DNA of 64,000 nucleotides from Elmis aenea (GCA_947652605.1 OX393576.1:54660966-54724965); one strand, 5' to 3'. Shown: positions 1-11,930, numbered from the stretch's first letter. Notes: generated by a model not told the origin, from the letters alone. Made by a program: numbers and translations.

Positions 1-960
1 TCGGTCAAATTGCCGATAATACAGTTACCCAAATTTAGCGGTAAATATGAGTATTGGTTGGAATTTTGCGATACCTTTTTATCGCTAATTCACTCAAATG
101 ATGCAATAACTACAATACAAAAGTTTCATTATTTGAGGGCGTGTCTTGAAGGCCCTGCATTAATTAGATAGCATTCGGTCAATAGAATTTTCGGCTACAG
201 GGTACGATACCGCATGGGAAAGACTTTGTAAGAGGTATGATAATTCTAGAAGCTTAATTCGTAATCACATTAAGTCAATTTTATCGTTGCCTACGCTTTC
301 AAAAGAAAATAGCAAACATGTTAGAAATTTCGTTGATAATATTTCAATACATTTGGCGGCATTAAAATCACTAAACCAACCGGTTGATAATTGGAACACT
401 GTCGTATTAGTTATCCTTAGCGAAAAACTCGATAAGATTACAGCTAAGGATTGGGAAGGTAAAATAGTAAATGAAATTGAAAAGAATATAACTGTTTCGT
501 ATTCTCCTACAGTAGAGGATTTTATTAAGTTTTTGCATTCAAAGGCATCACTTCTTGAACAGTTAGAAACAAAAAGGGAGGTTACTGAAGCAAAACCTCA
601 AAAATCATTTGAAAAAAGGTATTCCATGTTTTCAGCCAATTATACTTGTTATTACTGTAAAGGAAATCACGCTTTATATACTTGCGAGAAATTCCTTCAG
701 CTAAATCCTCAATCTCGCCAAGAAAAGGTCAAAACTTTGGGCTTATGCTTAAACTGTCTGAGGCCAAATCACAAAACAAATGTTTGTAAGGGTAGCTGTT
801 GTCGCAAATGTAACTCAAAACATAACACTTTGCTTCATTTCAATCAGTCTTCACAAGGTAAACCAGTTACAAAACCTGAAGAGCAAAATGCTGGGGGAGC
901 AAATCAAGAAAGCACTGACAAGATAACAATTACTAGTCATGCTTCAATTCCCTCTAATTC
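1..960 (+). pseudogene. gag: BEL/Pao gag with zinc knuckles (broken)
   Basis: Bases 1-167 read in frame 1 as the conserved N-terminal part of a BEL gag (LPKFSG, then a W..F.D.F pattern and ACLEGPAL) and end at a TAG at 168-170. The frame shifts and continues from about 200 through 287 onward. A first zinc knuckle of C-X2-C-X3-H-X4-C form starts at 647, followed by further Cys/His clusters at about 749-840. Such knuckles bind the element's own RNA during packaging. The copy lacks its start and is interrupted, so it is a relic. Confidence 0.9.
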
Positions 961-1935
961 ACAAATTCTGTTGTCAACTGCTTGTGTTAAGGTAAGGGCT
1001 GCAGACGGAAAATTGCACAATTGCCGAGTTTTGCTTGACTCGGGATCTCAATCAATTTTCATTAGTGAATCATGCGCTCAGAAACTAAATTTGAAACGTA
1101 GTTGTACAAATATGTCGTTAGTTGGAATCAATTCTGTTACAACATCAATTAAAAGTAAATGTTCCATTAACATTTATTCTAATAATTCATCTTTTAAAGG
1201 TGAGCTTGAATGTTTCGTTCTTGAGGCTTTCGCGGCCGTTATCCATAATACAATCTTGGTTTCCGGGTTTGGAACCGCGTCTTCTATATTTAGAAGTAGC
1301 AGTCTTGGTCTTTTTCGTTTTGAAAAAGACCAAGACACAATGGTCGAAACGTCAACTACTTCTAAATATAGAAGACGCGGTTCCAAACCCGGAAACCAAG
1401 ATTGTATTTTGAATGTTTCGTTCTGCCAACCATTACGAACAAATTACCTGCTATTTCGTTTGAACCATCACTCGTATCTATTCCTCAAAATGTGACATTA
1501 GCAGACCCATACTTCTACGAATCACAAGATATTGATATCCTTATCGGTTCTTCGGTTTTCTGGACTTTGCTTACGGACGGTAATCTTAGTTTAGGCAAGG
1601 GTAAACCCACACTCCAAAATTCGGTCTTTGGTTGGATTATATCAGGTCTAGTTCCACTGCAATGCAACATTGTACAGTGTCAATTGGCAGTCACAAATGA
1701 TGTTGATTCTCAATTAAAATTGTTTTGGGAATTGGAAGAGCAATCATATAATGTTGAATCCAGTTCAGAAAATAAGCAGCTGGACACATTTTTCGAAACC
1801 ACATTTTCACGAAATTCCGATGGCAAATTTATTGTTAGAATTCCTTTCAAAAATTCAATTGATAAATTAGGCAAGTCAAAATCGCACGCAAAAAATCGTC
1901 TTATATCACTTGAGAGGAGATTTCAGCGTGATCCC
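960..1935 (+). pseudogene. BEL/Pao aspartic protease and spacer, split by an insertion
   Basis: The catalytic triplet Asp-Ser-Gly is at 1037-1045 within LLDSGSQSIFIS, the retropepsin active-site loop. The domain would cut the polyprotein. It is interrupted at 1222-1408 by a palindromic insertion with a 16-bp target duplication; after it the frame resumes with ECFVLPTITNKLPA and runs through DPYFYESQDIDILIGS, typical of BEL/Pao elements upstream of the reverse transcriptase, to a stop at 1936. Confidence 0.9.
1222..1408. mobile_element. Hammerhead-bearing palindrome (Penelope/retrozyme-like) in the BEL protease
   Basis: This 187-bp insert is flanked by identical 16-bp copies of TTGAATGTTTCGTTCT (1206-1221 and 1409-1424). 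It has perfect 50-bp inverted arms (1249-1298 and 1357-1406) and a second inner stem (1303-1316 with 1322-1335). In the loop region on the plus strand GACC (1328-1331) can pair with GGTC (1342-1345), followed directly by GAAAC (1346-1350) and GTC (1351-1353), the stem II, GAAAC and cleavage-site order of a hammerhead ribozyme. The other core strand is TTGAAAA where CTGANGA is expected, so two core bases look mutated. Penelope-like elements and retrozymes carry such motifs; assignment to them is inference. Confidence 0.6.
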
Positions 1936-1947
1936 TAATTTTTCTCG

Positions 1948-2960
1948 ATGTATAAGGATTTCATGAATGAATATCTGTCCTTGGGCCATATGTCACAAGT
2001 CCAAGAGAACAATGAACAAAATCATTTTTTCTTACCACACCATGGTGTACTTCGTCATGATAGTTGCTCAACTCGTTTGAGAGTGGTTTTTGACGGTTCA
2101 GTCAAATCCACCACTGGAATATCGCTAAATGACACTCAAATTGTTGGTCCAATACAGAGCGATCTTCTAGCTATTACACTTAGGTTTCGTCAACATCAGT
2201 ACATTATGTCTGGCGATATAAGGCAAATGTATAGGCAAGTGCTTGTTCACCCAGAACATCGTCGTTATTAAATAATTATTTGGAGAGACGACCCTTCAAA
2301 GGAAATGCAGACATTCGAATTGCACACGGTAACATATGGGACTGCTTCGGCTCCTTATCTAGCAATTCGTTGTTTAACACAATTAGCAAAGGAATTTTCT
2401 TTAGAATACCCTGACGCGTGTCAGATCATAAGCCGCGATTTTTATGTGGATGATATGTTGACCGGAAATAACGATTCTGAACACCTACTTAAAACTTGCA
2501 TGGAAGTAGTTTCTATTTTAAAAACTGGGGGCTTCGAACTTCGAAAGCTGGTATCAAATAATCCATCAATATCTATTCTGCTGGCCGAGTCAACTGGTAA
2601 TTCAGATGTTTTAAATATTGGATCTCATGACAAAACAAAAACATTAGGCTTATCTTGGTTGGTAAAAAATGATACACTAACATATCAAACAATTCCAATT
2701 TCAGACAATGTAGTAACAAAACGGTCGATATTGGCCACAATAGCGAAAATTTTGACCCTTTGGGCTTGTTAAGTCCTACAATCATTATGACAAAGATGTT
2801 AATGCAAAAGATTTGGTCAATTGGTTTAGATTGGGACGAGGAATTACCTGATATTCTATTGCAACAATGGAAACAGATAAGTTCTCAAATTCCACATATC
2901 AAATTTAACTTTTCCTCGATGTGCCTTCATTAGGGATGCTTGCTCGGTAGAGATGCATGG
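1948..2960 (+). pseudogene. BEL/Pao reverse transcriptase (broken)
   Basis: The fragment reads LRVVFDGS near 2080, then the GDIRQMYRQV segment near 2214, and YVDDM near 2443-2457, the catalytic aspartates of the RT palm in the BEL/Pao form. The frame stops at a TAA at 2269, resumes at once (IIIWRDDPSKEMQTFEL, YGTASAPYLA), then shifts near 2755, after which FDPLGLLSPT follows in another frame. Those breaks rule out a working enzyme. Confidence 0.92.
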
Positions 2961-3800
2961 ATTTTGCGATGCATCTAAGACCGCAAGGCAAAATTGCCGT
3001 GCAGCTTCTCTGCAAAATCACGCGTCGCTCCCATTAAGCCTATTACAATTCCTCGATTAGAGTTATGTGGAGCATTCATTCTCGCTCAATTAATGTGTAA
3101 GGTTCGAAATTCGTTGATAGGTGAATTTAAATCGTTCTATTGGACAGATTCTCAAGTCGTTCTTCATTGGCTTAAGTCTAACTCCAACCTGTTAAACACA
3201 TTCGTAGAAAACAGAGTTTTAAAAATACGATCGTTATCAAACATTGATAAATTGGTTCTACGTTAACACGAAAAATAATCCTGCTGACATTATATCGCGA
3301 GGTGCCACACCTTTTCAATTGCATCAATCAATGTGGTTTCATGGTCCTAAATTCCTACATGAACACAAAGATTCATGGTCAGGGAACATTCCCGAATCAC
3401 CAATAGACGAAATACCAGAAATGAGAAAAAACATTTCATCGTTAGTTTCAGTCATAACCAGTTTATCGTTTCCATTTGAGAGATTTTCAAGGTTGAACAA
3501 GTTGGTTCGTGTCGTGGCATATATATTTCGATTTAAGGAACGCTGTTTGTCAAAGAAGTGCCTAAGCACAGGACCAATAACAACCATGGAATATTCTGCA
3601 TCTTTAAGGTCTTTAATTAAGGTAGTTCAAATGAACCATTTTCAATCTGAAATTAAGGATATCAAGGAAAATCGCAATATTAATCCTCATAGTAACATTC
3701 TGGGACTCACCCCATTTTTAGACAATAATGATATTTTGAGAGTGGGTGGACGATTACAGATGTCTAATTACAACTTTGATAAAAAAAACACCCCATTCTG
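2960..3800 (+). pseudogene. BEL/Pao RNase H and integrase N-terminal region (broken)
   Basis: IPRLELCGA near 3050 and FYWTDSQVVLHWL near 3137 are the BEL/Pao RNase H signature. The piece WFYVNTKNNPADIISRGA follows after a stop and frame change at 3264. The region ends at GGRLQMSNYNFD near 3750, the usual linker to the integrase, and a stop at 3799. Confidence 0.88.
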
Positions 3801-4950
3801 ATTCCCAGTAAACATAAATTTGCCGAATTAATAATGCACAATGAACATTTACGTTTATTACACGCCGGTCCTCAACAGATGTTATCTTCGAGTAGGGAGA
3901 AATTTTGGATAGTATCAGGAAAAGCATTAGCAAAGAAAATTGTAAAACAATGCATTACATGTTTTAAATTTCGCGCAAATTCTCACACACCATTAATGGG
4001 AAATTTGCCCAAATCTAGAATCACAGAATCTTACCCTTTTCAAACAACAGGGATCGATTACGCTGGACCATTGCAAATAAATGATAAACGGGGTCGCGGT
4101 GCCAAACGTATTAAATGTTACATTTGTCTCTTCGTCTGTTTTTGTACAAAATCTATTCATCTTGACTAGTCACAGACTTGACTACGCAAAATTTCATTTC
4201 AGCCTTACGTCGATTTGTATCACGACGTGGTTTGCCTAATCAAATCTATTCTGATAATGGGCGAAATTTTGTAGGTGCTCAAACAGAATTGCGAGATCTT
4301 GGTAAATTCTTGCATGAAAACTCAAATAAAATTTGTATTGAAAGTGCCTCAATGAATATACAATGGAACTTCATTCCACCATATAGTCCGCACTTTGGCG
4401 GAATATGGGAGGCAGGTGTTAAGAGTGTAAAATTTCATTTGCATCGTATTTTAACAAAACTTCACTTGTTTATGAAGAATTTCAAACTGTTGAAGCAGTA
4501 TTAAATTCACGTCCCCTTTGTCCTCTTTCAACCGATCCTAATGACAACCAAGTTCTGACACCGTCCCATTTCCTAATTGGTCGCAGCGCAACAAAGATAC
4601 CTGATCCAGATGTCACCGAGTTGCCAACTACCAAGTTGTCCAGATATCAATATATCCAAAGTTTGCAACAGCACTTCTGGAAGCAATGGCGAAGGGATTA
4701 TCTCCATCACCTGCAGGTCCGCAGCAAATGGAGAATCAATCCGGGACTCATTAAAATTGGAACACTGGTTCTAATAAAGGAATCAAATCTACCACCCATG
4801 AGTTGGAGTATCGGTAGAGTTGACAACATCTATCCGGGGAGGGATGGAATACCCAGAGTTGTATCCATTCGAACCTCAACTGGGACAATAAAGCGGGCCG
4901 TAGCGCTTGTCTGTCCGTTACCCAGTGATGACTGCGTGCAAGACTGTTAA
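3801..4950 (+). pseudogene. BEL/Pao integrase and C-terminal domain (broken)
   Basis: The zinc-binding His/Cys part is visible from about 3835 (LRLLHAGPQQML, then CITCFKFRA). The DDE core follows: GIDYAGPL near 4052 (first Asp), IYSDNGRNFVGA near 4230 (second Asp) and PPYSPHFGGIWEAG near 4375 with the third acidic residue. The frame is broken by a stop at 4167 and a shift near 4485. The C-terminal domain (SWSIGRVDNIYPGRDG, near 4800-4850) ends at the TAA before 4951. Confidence 0.9.
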
Positions 4951-5113
4951 GTTAAGTGTTACTTCATTTGTGTTATGTTCTAAGAAATTATTGAACAATT
5001 TGTTTGTGCTTTATCTGTTATTGTATGTTGTTTGCTTTCATTATGTTCAAATATTATGAATCATTTAAGTTCTGAAATTTTATTGAAAGTTTCACTTTCA
5101 ACTGGGGGAGTTA

Positions 5114-5287
5114 TGTATGAATTTGGGTTGTGTCAGGCTTGCCCCCACCTTTTTGTTGTATTATGGCCTGACTACCATGAGGGTATTAGCTACCATTAGC
5201 TGCACGAGTGCACATCGAAGTTTGTTGTATGTCAATGTACAAGCACAAGAATAAACATTAGAATTAAATCAATCTTTCAATCATACA
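5114..5287 (+). repeat. 3' LTR of the BEL/Pao element
   Basis: A polypurine tract (CTGGGGGAG, 5102-5110) precedes TGTATGA, and the segment ends TCATACA, giving a short inverted terminal pair TGTATGA/TCATACA. An AATAAA signal lies near 5251. At 174 bp it is short for an LTR. The 5' LTR is not in the window, so the exact ends cannot be proved by comparison. Confidence 0.7.
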
Positions 5288-6000
5288 AAAAATACAGTCC
5301 ACTTGCGAAACAATACAGTATCTTTACTGATGTTTTAGCTATTTGTCTGTTTCCATACTTTTGCGCATGCAACATTTTCATTTGTGTTGTATTTTTTAAA
5401 GTTATAAGACTTTATAATGGTCAAGATAAAAAATTGTGCTATACGTATTAGTTAAAGTTTATTTATATATAATTTTTAATACCTACTTACATTTCTTTTT
5501 ATGCCTTAGATATTTCTTAGTGGTGTTTTTTGCTGTAGGAAATCAATAAACCAAAAATTGTGTTTGGAAGACATAAATAAATTTTAAAAATTGTATTTAT
5601 ATAAAGAACGTAAGTAAAAAAATAAAGTTAGTGTTGATTCTTTCTTCAAATATCTTGAATTGTACACAGAACGTTTCTTTCAGTTCAGTTTTTATTGATT
5701 TTTAACCTCAACTGACTTGGTAAGTTTAAGCAGATTAACGTTCAAAAATTTGATTCAACAAATATGTATCTATATCTATTTTACTTTTACGATACTTATT
5801 GCCTCTTTAATTTTTTAAAGCCCGTTAGTTGGTTTTTACAAAACTTGCTCTTTAAATTGGTCAAAACCCTGCACTCGTAACCTATAATTTTGTCTCCAAC
5901 GAAATACGAGAAGTCGTGATAAAGCCATAAATTACCCTCATATTAAATTAGCACGATTCAGATAAATCAAAACTAAAAGGTGATACCAGCTATTTTTATA
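5288..6000. other. AT-rich spacer, no feature seen
   Basis: I see no coding pattern, tandem repeat or element terminus here. Confidence 0.5.
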
Positions 6001-7821
6001 CAGTGTGTACCAAAAGTAACATAACGGATCAATATTTCGTCTTGTAATAACTTTACAAAAAAAAATCGTTTTTTATAAAAGTTGTTTGTGGTAATTTACT
6101 AAATAACCTTAAATTATTTTCAACTATACATAGTGTTTTGTTCTTGCGCACCGATACGTCACTATGTTTTTTTTTTAATGGAACACCCTGTATATTTTAT
6201 AATTTTTAGATGTAAAATTTAATTCTATTTCTAAAACTTATAGGTTTTTTGTATCTAAATTCAGTCGTTTTTGAGTTATTTAAGTTTTTATAAAAATATT
6301 CACAGAAAGAGGAGTCTAAAAAAATAATGATATATCACAACTTGGCTATGTCAGAACGAATTCCTTTAAAATTTTGTAGGACAATAGTGTCACAATGGTT
6401 GTTGACTAGTTAAAATTAAAAAAAATAAAAATACACAGGGTGTTCCTTATGCCCGGTCCATTTAGTCCAACTTCAAATACGAATAAGTCAGTTTTTTTAA
6501 ATGGAACACCCCACATATTTGTACATTTTCTTATTGATAATATAAATTATCTTCAAAAACTATTAAAAGTCAATTATGTCTAAACTCAGTATTTCTCGAG
6601 TTATTACGGTTTCTTGATCATTTACGGATATCAACACAATATTTAATAGCATTAAACTAGTATGCTTGAGAAATATCTCGAAAATTTGTTTTTAATATAA
6701 AACGCAACTCCATTTTCATCTTTTGACTGTATGTTGCGTTGTGTTTTTAATTAATTTTAAAAGAAATACAAGTTTAATTAATTTTTTCTGTATTTAGGAA
6801 AAGGGTATAATAATTATTTATTTACAGCACTATTCGATAAAAGCAACTACAAAATCGTTTATTGTATAATTCAATGAACATGACTAATCCAAGGCATGCT
6901 ACTGAAATTAATCTGTTTAGAGGAGCAGTAGATAGTTAATATTAAGAACATAAATAGTTTTTAAAATATTAGTTGTGCACTTCAGGTATACGAAGGTAAT
7001 CATGCAATATGCGTTCTAAGCAGGTATTTTTGTCAGCCTGAGAAATAAATTTATTTTATGTAGATCAAACTTTAATTTTTATGTACTACGTTTGTTTTTA
7101 AATTAATCTATAATCTGACAAATCTTTCAGTTTAAAGATCAAAGTATAATTAATTGTATTTGACGTTTAAAACAAATTTTAGAGATATTTTCCAAGCCTT
7201 CTAGTTTAATGCTATTAAATATTGTGTATGTGTCCGTAAATTATCAAAAAACTGCAATAACTCGAGAAATACTGAGTTTAGACATAATTGACCTTTAATA
7301 CTTTTTAAAGAAAATTACATGATGTTCCATTTAAAAAACTGACTTATTCGTGTTTGAAGACTAAATGGACCGTGCATAAGGAACACCTTGTGTATTTTTT
7401 TATTTTTATTTTAACTGGTCAACAACCATTGTGACACTATTTTCCTACAAAATTTTATAGGAATTCGTTCTGACATAGCCAAGTTGTGATATATTATTAT
7501 TTTTTTAGACTGTTCCTGTTTCTGTCATCATTTTTATAAAAACTTAAATAACTCAAAAACGACTGAATTTAGATACACAAAACCTATATGTTTTTGAAAT
7601 AGAAGTAAATTCTACATCTAAAAAATTATAAAACATACTGGGTGTTCCATTTAAAAAACATAGTGACGTATCGGTGCGCAAAAACAAAACACTGTGAATA
7701 GTTAAAAATAGTTTAAGGTTACGTAGTAAATTACCACAAACAACTTTTATAAAAAACTTTTTTTTGTAAAGTTGTCACAAGACGAGATATTGATCCGTCA
7801 CGTTACATTTTGTACACGCTG
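6001..7821. mobile_element. Foldback element A, complete (about 690-bp inverted arms)
   Basis: The left end CAGTGTGTACCAAAAGTAAC and the right end, read in reverse, open inverted arms of roughly 690 bp (about 6001-6695 and 7150-7821), each diverged by indels and substitutions, around a loop of about 450 bp. TA flanks both ends (5999-6000, 7822-7823), the duplication expected of Tc1/mariner-type insertion. The arms repeatedly hold the phrases ATGGAACACCC and ACAGGGTGTTCC, so smaller units may be built into them. I see no transposase. Fragments of this family recur at 22076, 23740-24205, 32407-33745 and 36546. Confidence 0.85.
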
Positions 7822-7823
7822 TA

Positions 7824-9611
7824 TTATTACAGGCGCATTTGGCTAGGCACAAAATTTGTGCACATAAATACTCGAGATCTAATAAATTCAAGAAGCTGTT
7901 TGAAGACTCTGCATCTCATGCTATTCAAATTAAACGGTATAACAACACATTTCCTCAACAAGTGTATTATTAAAAGGATTTCTCATTGACGTTTATTACT
8001 TTATAGTAGTAAATTTAATGTACTTAACAAGAAAATTATAATTAGAACAAAATTCTAGATATAATCGACAGGAAACAAGAAGCTAACAAGCAGAACTTTT
8101 AAGAGAATATATTTTACACGTTTTAGCACAATAGTGTACTTATATGTGTTGAAATAAAAGAAACAATTTATAATTTTATCGTAAATATAACTGTAGTTGT
8201 CTCCACAAAGGAAAGTAATTAACCCGCCCAAACTATAAATATTCTCTTGCCTTCAAGAAATCAAGTTGGAGCAAACTGTAACTGTACAAGTAATTAATAA
8301 TAGATAAGTATACAGGGTGTGCCAAATTGTATGCTTAACATAGGGATCTTAAAGTCACTTAAACAGGGTAAAGTTACGTCCGTTAAAAAACTCCTAAGGT
8401 AATCAAACACACCTAATAAACTTGAAAGTCAATTAATGTTATTTATTTGAGCAAAAGTTCTTTCGTTGAATTTTAAGTATTTTATTGCATGAATATATTT
8501 TACTGCTGCCAATAAATTGCAAATGACGTTATGTTTGCTCATACATTAATGATATTTCGCAGTATATTAGCATCATCTGTTTCGTAAGTATGTTTCATAT
8601 ATTATTTTTTTTAAATTAATGATCTTGGCAATGTTATTCTTTAAAAACTATAGAAGTAAAAATTTCATTGGACAAAAACTACATCACACTACAACTTTGT
8701 ACCTCAATTTTAGATTCTAAGAAAAAAGTAAGGTGCATGCAATATTGATAGGAGTACCTACTTACTAGATTTTCAGCATTGAATTTCTAGATCGTCTACG
8801 GCTGAAAATATAGACTACAATTATATTGCAAACTTTAGTTCAGTAGAGTTTGATTTTATTTATTTACTGTCACATATTCCAACTTTCGAGTAATGAACAG
8901 CTGCTTAGTTTTTTTTTTTCAACTTCAATACAAATTTCGTGTGGATGTAAGTGTCAGTAAAATAGAGTTATTTAAATATTTAGTATTGTAACATACGTAT
9001 ATAATCTGTGCCAATAAAACTTTACGATTCTTCACTAATTATTTACAGTAAAATTATTTTGGAACAAACAACTCGCTATAAGCCTAATTTAAATTGCAAA
9101 TATCCGCCGTTTATTTTTGGTATCTTAAGAATTTTATTTTACTCTTTAAATTCAACTTTACTGTGAATGCTTAAAGTGTACCAAATATGTTTTAATCATT
9201 GTGTTTAATAAAATTAAAACCATATACGTCAACAAAGTTAATTCATCGTGCTTTTAAAAAACAGTAATATAATTATTCTTGATAAATCACGTATGATTCA
9301 CGTAATAAAACGTTTTTTTGAAAATTTTTCACATTTCACAGATCGTGGGATGTGAAGCACCTTAACGAGAAACTATTTCGTCAAAAAATCCTTGGCTGAC
9401 GTTATTCAGGAGATAAATAGTGTTTATCATTTTAGGATTTTCTAGCCAATATTTAGAAATACCCAAACATTTTGGTTTTTTAAGCAGATTTTTTTAGGAA
9501 AGTAAAGAAGGCTGTTATAAATATAAATCAACTTCCAACTGTCGCCCAAAAAGGTGGTTGTTTGCAAATAATAATTAATTTTGGATAAAATAAGAGATTT
9601 ATCTATCTATA
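7824..9611. other. AT-rich spacer with one isolated transposon end
   Basis: No gene is visible. TACAGGGTGTGCC at about 8310 has the terminus of the foldback group but I find no matching second end. A short TCTA microsatellite lies at 9600-9616. Confidence 0.5.
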
Positions 9612-9962
9612 TCTATATATATAAAAATGAATGTATGTATGTATGTCCTTTATGCATTCCTATACCACTCATCCGATCCTGACCAAATTTGGCACAGACA
9701 ATCTATAGGACCATGGAAAGAACATAGGCTATATGAGAATTCCCAGAAGTTCCAAAAATTCCCAAAAGAACCAAAATTCCCAAAAGATCCAAATATCACA
9801 AAAGTTTCAAAGTTCTCAATAGATACAAAAATTCTCAATAGATACAAAAATTCACCAAAAGATCCCAAATTCTCAAAAGGTCAAAAACGTCCACCGAGCG
9901 CGAAGCGCGAGTAGTCTGTGATTGATAAAAAAATCACCGAGCGAAGCCGGGTCACTACGCTA
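9612..9962 (+). mobile_element. Non-autonomous Helitron, tandem copy 1
   Basis: It starts TCTATATATATAAAAATG and ends with a GC-rich subterminal hairpin region (CCGAGCGAAGCCGGGTC) and ACGCTA, directly followed by copy 2. A TC start, a 3' hairpin and a CTAG-like end are Helitron hallmarks. The middle is a decayed array of about 18-bp units of the form AATTCCCAAAAGATCC. The reading frame across it (MNVCMYVLYAF...) is shared by all copies but has repeat-like composition and is not a convincing gene. Confidence 0.8.
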
Positions 9963-10320
9963 TCTATATATATAAAAATGAATGTATGTATGTATGTCCT
10001 TTATGCATTCCTATACCACTCATCCGATCCTGACCAAATTTGGCACAGACAATCTATAGGACCATGGAAAGAACATAGGCTATATGAGAATTCCCATAAG
10101 TTCCAAAAATTCCCAAAAGAACCAAAATTCCCAAAAGATCCAATTATCACAAAAGTTTCAAAATTCTCAATAGATACAAAAATTCTCAATAGATACAAAA
10201 ATTCCCAAAAGATCCAAAATTCTCAAAAGGTCAAAAACGTCCACCGGGCGCGAGCGCGAAGCGCGAGTAGTCTGTGATTGATAAAAAAATTCACCGAGCG
10301 AAGCCGGGTCACTACGTTAG
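9963..10320 (+). mobile_element. Non-autonomous Helitron, tandem copy 2
   Basis: This copy abuts copy 1 with no spacer. It has the same TC start and hairpin region (GCGCGAGCGCGAAGCGCGAG, about 10248-10267) and ends CGTTAG before T, one change from the canonical CTAG|T end. It is nearly identical to copy 1 apart from small indels. Confidence 0.8.
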
Positions 10321-10569
10321 TATCTAATAAAAATCGAAAATTAAAAGTTTCCACTTCATTAAGTGTGATGCAACCAAGATAGGAAATGTATTCTTTGCCA
10401 AGTTGCTATAAATAAGCACAAACGGTCATCTAAAATTTAAACAATTTTGCAGCTACATTTATAGCACAGTGCATGTAAAGAAGAGGCGATATTGTCACAA
10501 TCAGAGTTTTGAAGTAAATTTTGCAATGCTGTATGTACTTGCAAGGTTCGTTAGATTTGTTCATTTACC

Positions 10570-11930
10570 GTTATGTACCCAAAACTCAGGCGGAAGGACC
10601 CCCGCTACGGGGTAGTATTTAAGCAAAGATGTAATGTTTATCTGTCTACTCTACTTGCTGCGGGGCTGCGGCTACTCTATTTGCTGCGGCTACTCCCGTC
10701 GGCCGCTTTTGGGGGCGGTTGGCCCGTGGTCTGTGTGTTTCTGTAAATCGAATGTAAGTTGTGAAAGGCTCATATTATTGTCTAAGGTATTTTACCTTTA
10801 TTTTCTATTTATGATAATTGATAATCTAAGATAAATTAGTCCTGGAATTTAAGATGATAATAATTACGTTCATTATACACTGAAGCATATGTTACATTTA
10901 AACAAAGATAGTATGTTGCGTTTTAGTTCTTGGTTTCGTTGGAGGCAGGTAAAGTGACCCAAAACTGTTTATATTATGTATCGGCCAGACGCAACCCCTT
11001 GCGGGGAGCACTTGAGATATACAGTTCACATTCGACAGTCCTTAGTATAACTTGTTAGAATTATACATGTTATACGTATGTGCTGCTGTGATGTTATAAG
11101 ATAAAGGGTTGGCTAGCCATTGTGTAGTGCATGTAGTATGCGATTGTATTAGATGGCCTTAAGTAAAGTACTACTGCAGTTATTGGGGATAATTATTATG
11201 TTATTGTGTTATTTGTGTACTGGATTGCAATCATTTGGTAATGTACTAATCATGCTATTAATTTCTCTCCATTTCTCCATACAGAGTGCTAGGGGGATAG
11301 TGGGCCCAAGCTGAGTGCGGGTCCACCCCCTGGCCGTAGGTGCCCCTGTGGGGGGGGGTACACCTGGGTGATGAGGCGCAGTAAGCGTAGGAATCCGGAT
11401 GTACACCGGAGGGTCCACCCAGGTGCCATCAAAGCATGCCAACGGTACCCAACGTGACCAGAGAGCCTGTTAGCTGGACGGTTGTCCAGGTTGTTGAGCT
11501 GGACTGTTGTCCAGGTTGTTGAGCTGGACTGTTGTCCAGGTTGTTGAGCTGGACTGTTGTCCAGGGGTTGAGCTGGATTAGATCCAGGGTGTATGTTGCT
11601 ACACATGCTAATTTATATAATGCGTGGGACGCCATGCTTTGCCTTTCAGCTTTGTGTGCGACTGAGACCACCTTGTTGTTTTATGCTTGGCTTTAGTGGA
11701 GTTGTGTGTTACTGTAATATGGTGATGGGCTTATATTAACCCTGGCGATCCAGCATCACACGCGGGGGTGGGCTCCCCCCGGTGAGTAGATAATTGTTAC
11801 TAATTATTAAATGTTATCAGTGGCACAAGCTTCTTTGTTTTATGTACGCTGCATACACCTTTGCACCAATCGCTTGGCTTCAGCCTCTGCCTGCCTCGGG
11901 AACCCATGTGTTTATAATAAATAACACTAA
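10570..11930. other. GC-rich segment of unknown origin
   Basis: Base composition rises sharply against both flanks (for example CGGAAGGACCCCCGC near 10590, CCACCCCCTGGCCGTAGG near 11320 and a nine-G run near 11350). Overlapping open frames on both strands (such as 11209-11442 minus) lack recognisable domains. The run CCATACAG|AGTGCTAGG at 11278 resembles a splice acceptor. It could be the end of a retroelement or a foreign segment; I cannot decide. Confidence 0.4.
11472..11589. repeat. 25-bp tandem array, each unit a hairpin
   Basis: About four units of 25 bp (TTGTTGAGCTGGACTGTTGT plus CCAGG) follow each other. Each contains CTGGAC-TGTT-GTCCAG, a 6-bp stem with a 4-base loop. The last, divergent unit keeps the symmetry as CTGGA-TTAGA-TCCAG. 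Confidence 0.85.

Larger units (their letters stand above)
1..5287 (+). mobile_element. BEL/Pao LTR retrotransposon, decayed, 5' end outside window
   Basis: The plus strand carries, in order, gag, aspartic protease, reverse transcriptase, RNase H, integrase, a C-terminal domain of the BEL/Pao type, a polypurine tract and a 3' LTR. The pieces are in the usual BEL/Pao order. The reading frame is broken many times: stops near 168, 1936, 2269, 2930-2960, 3264, 3799 and 4167, frameshifts near 2755 and 4485, and a 187-bp insertion at 1222-1408. The copy is therefore dead. The 5' LTR and gag start lie left of the window. No envelope gene is visible. Confidence 0.95.

Noticed and set aside
1..4950. 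Endogenous retrovirus with envelope
   Set aside because: Domain order and end are those of a BEL/Pao retrotransposon; no envelope reading frame between integrase and LTR.
9627..10277. Two 95-119 residue frames starting MNVCMYVLYAF
   Set aside because: They lie wholly in Helitron copies, consist of repeat-derived sequence and recur in copy 3; no domain.
11472..11589. CRISPR array
   Set aside because: Units abut with no variable spacers, and the context is eukaryotic.
11209..11671. Overlapping minus-strand frames in the GC-rich segment
   Set aside because: Proline/glutamine-rich reading of the hairpin array, no family pattern, no consistent start.
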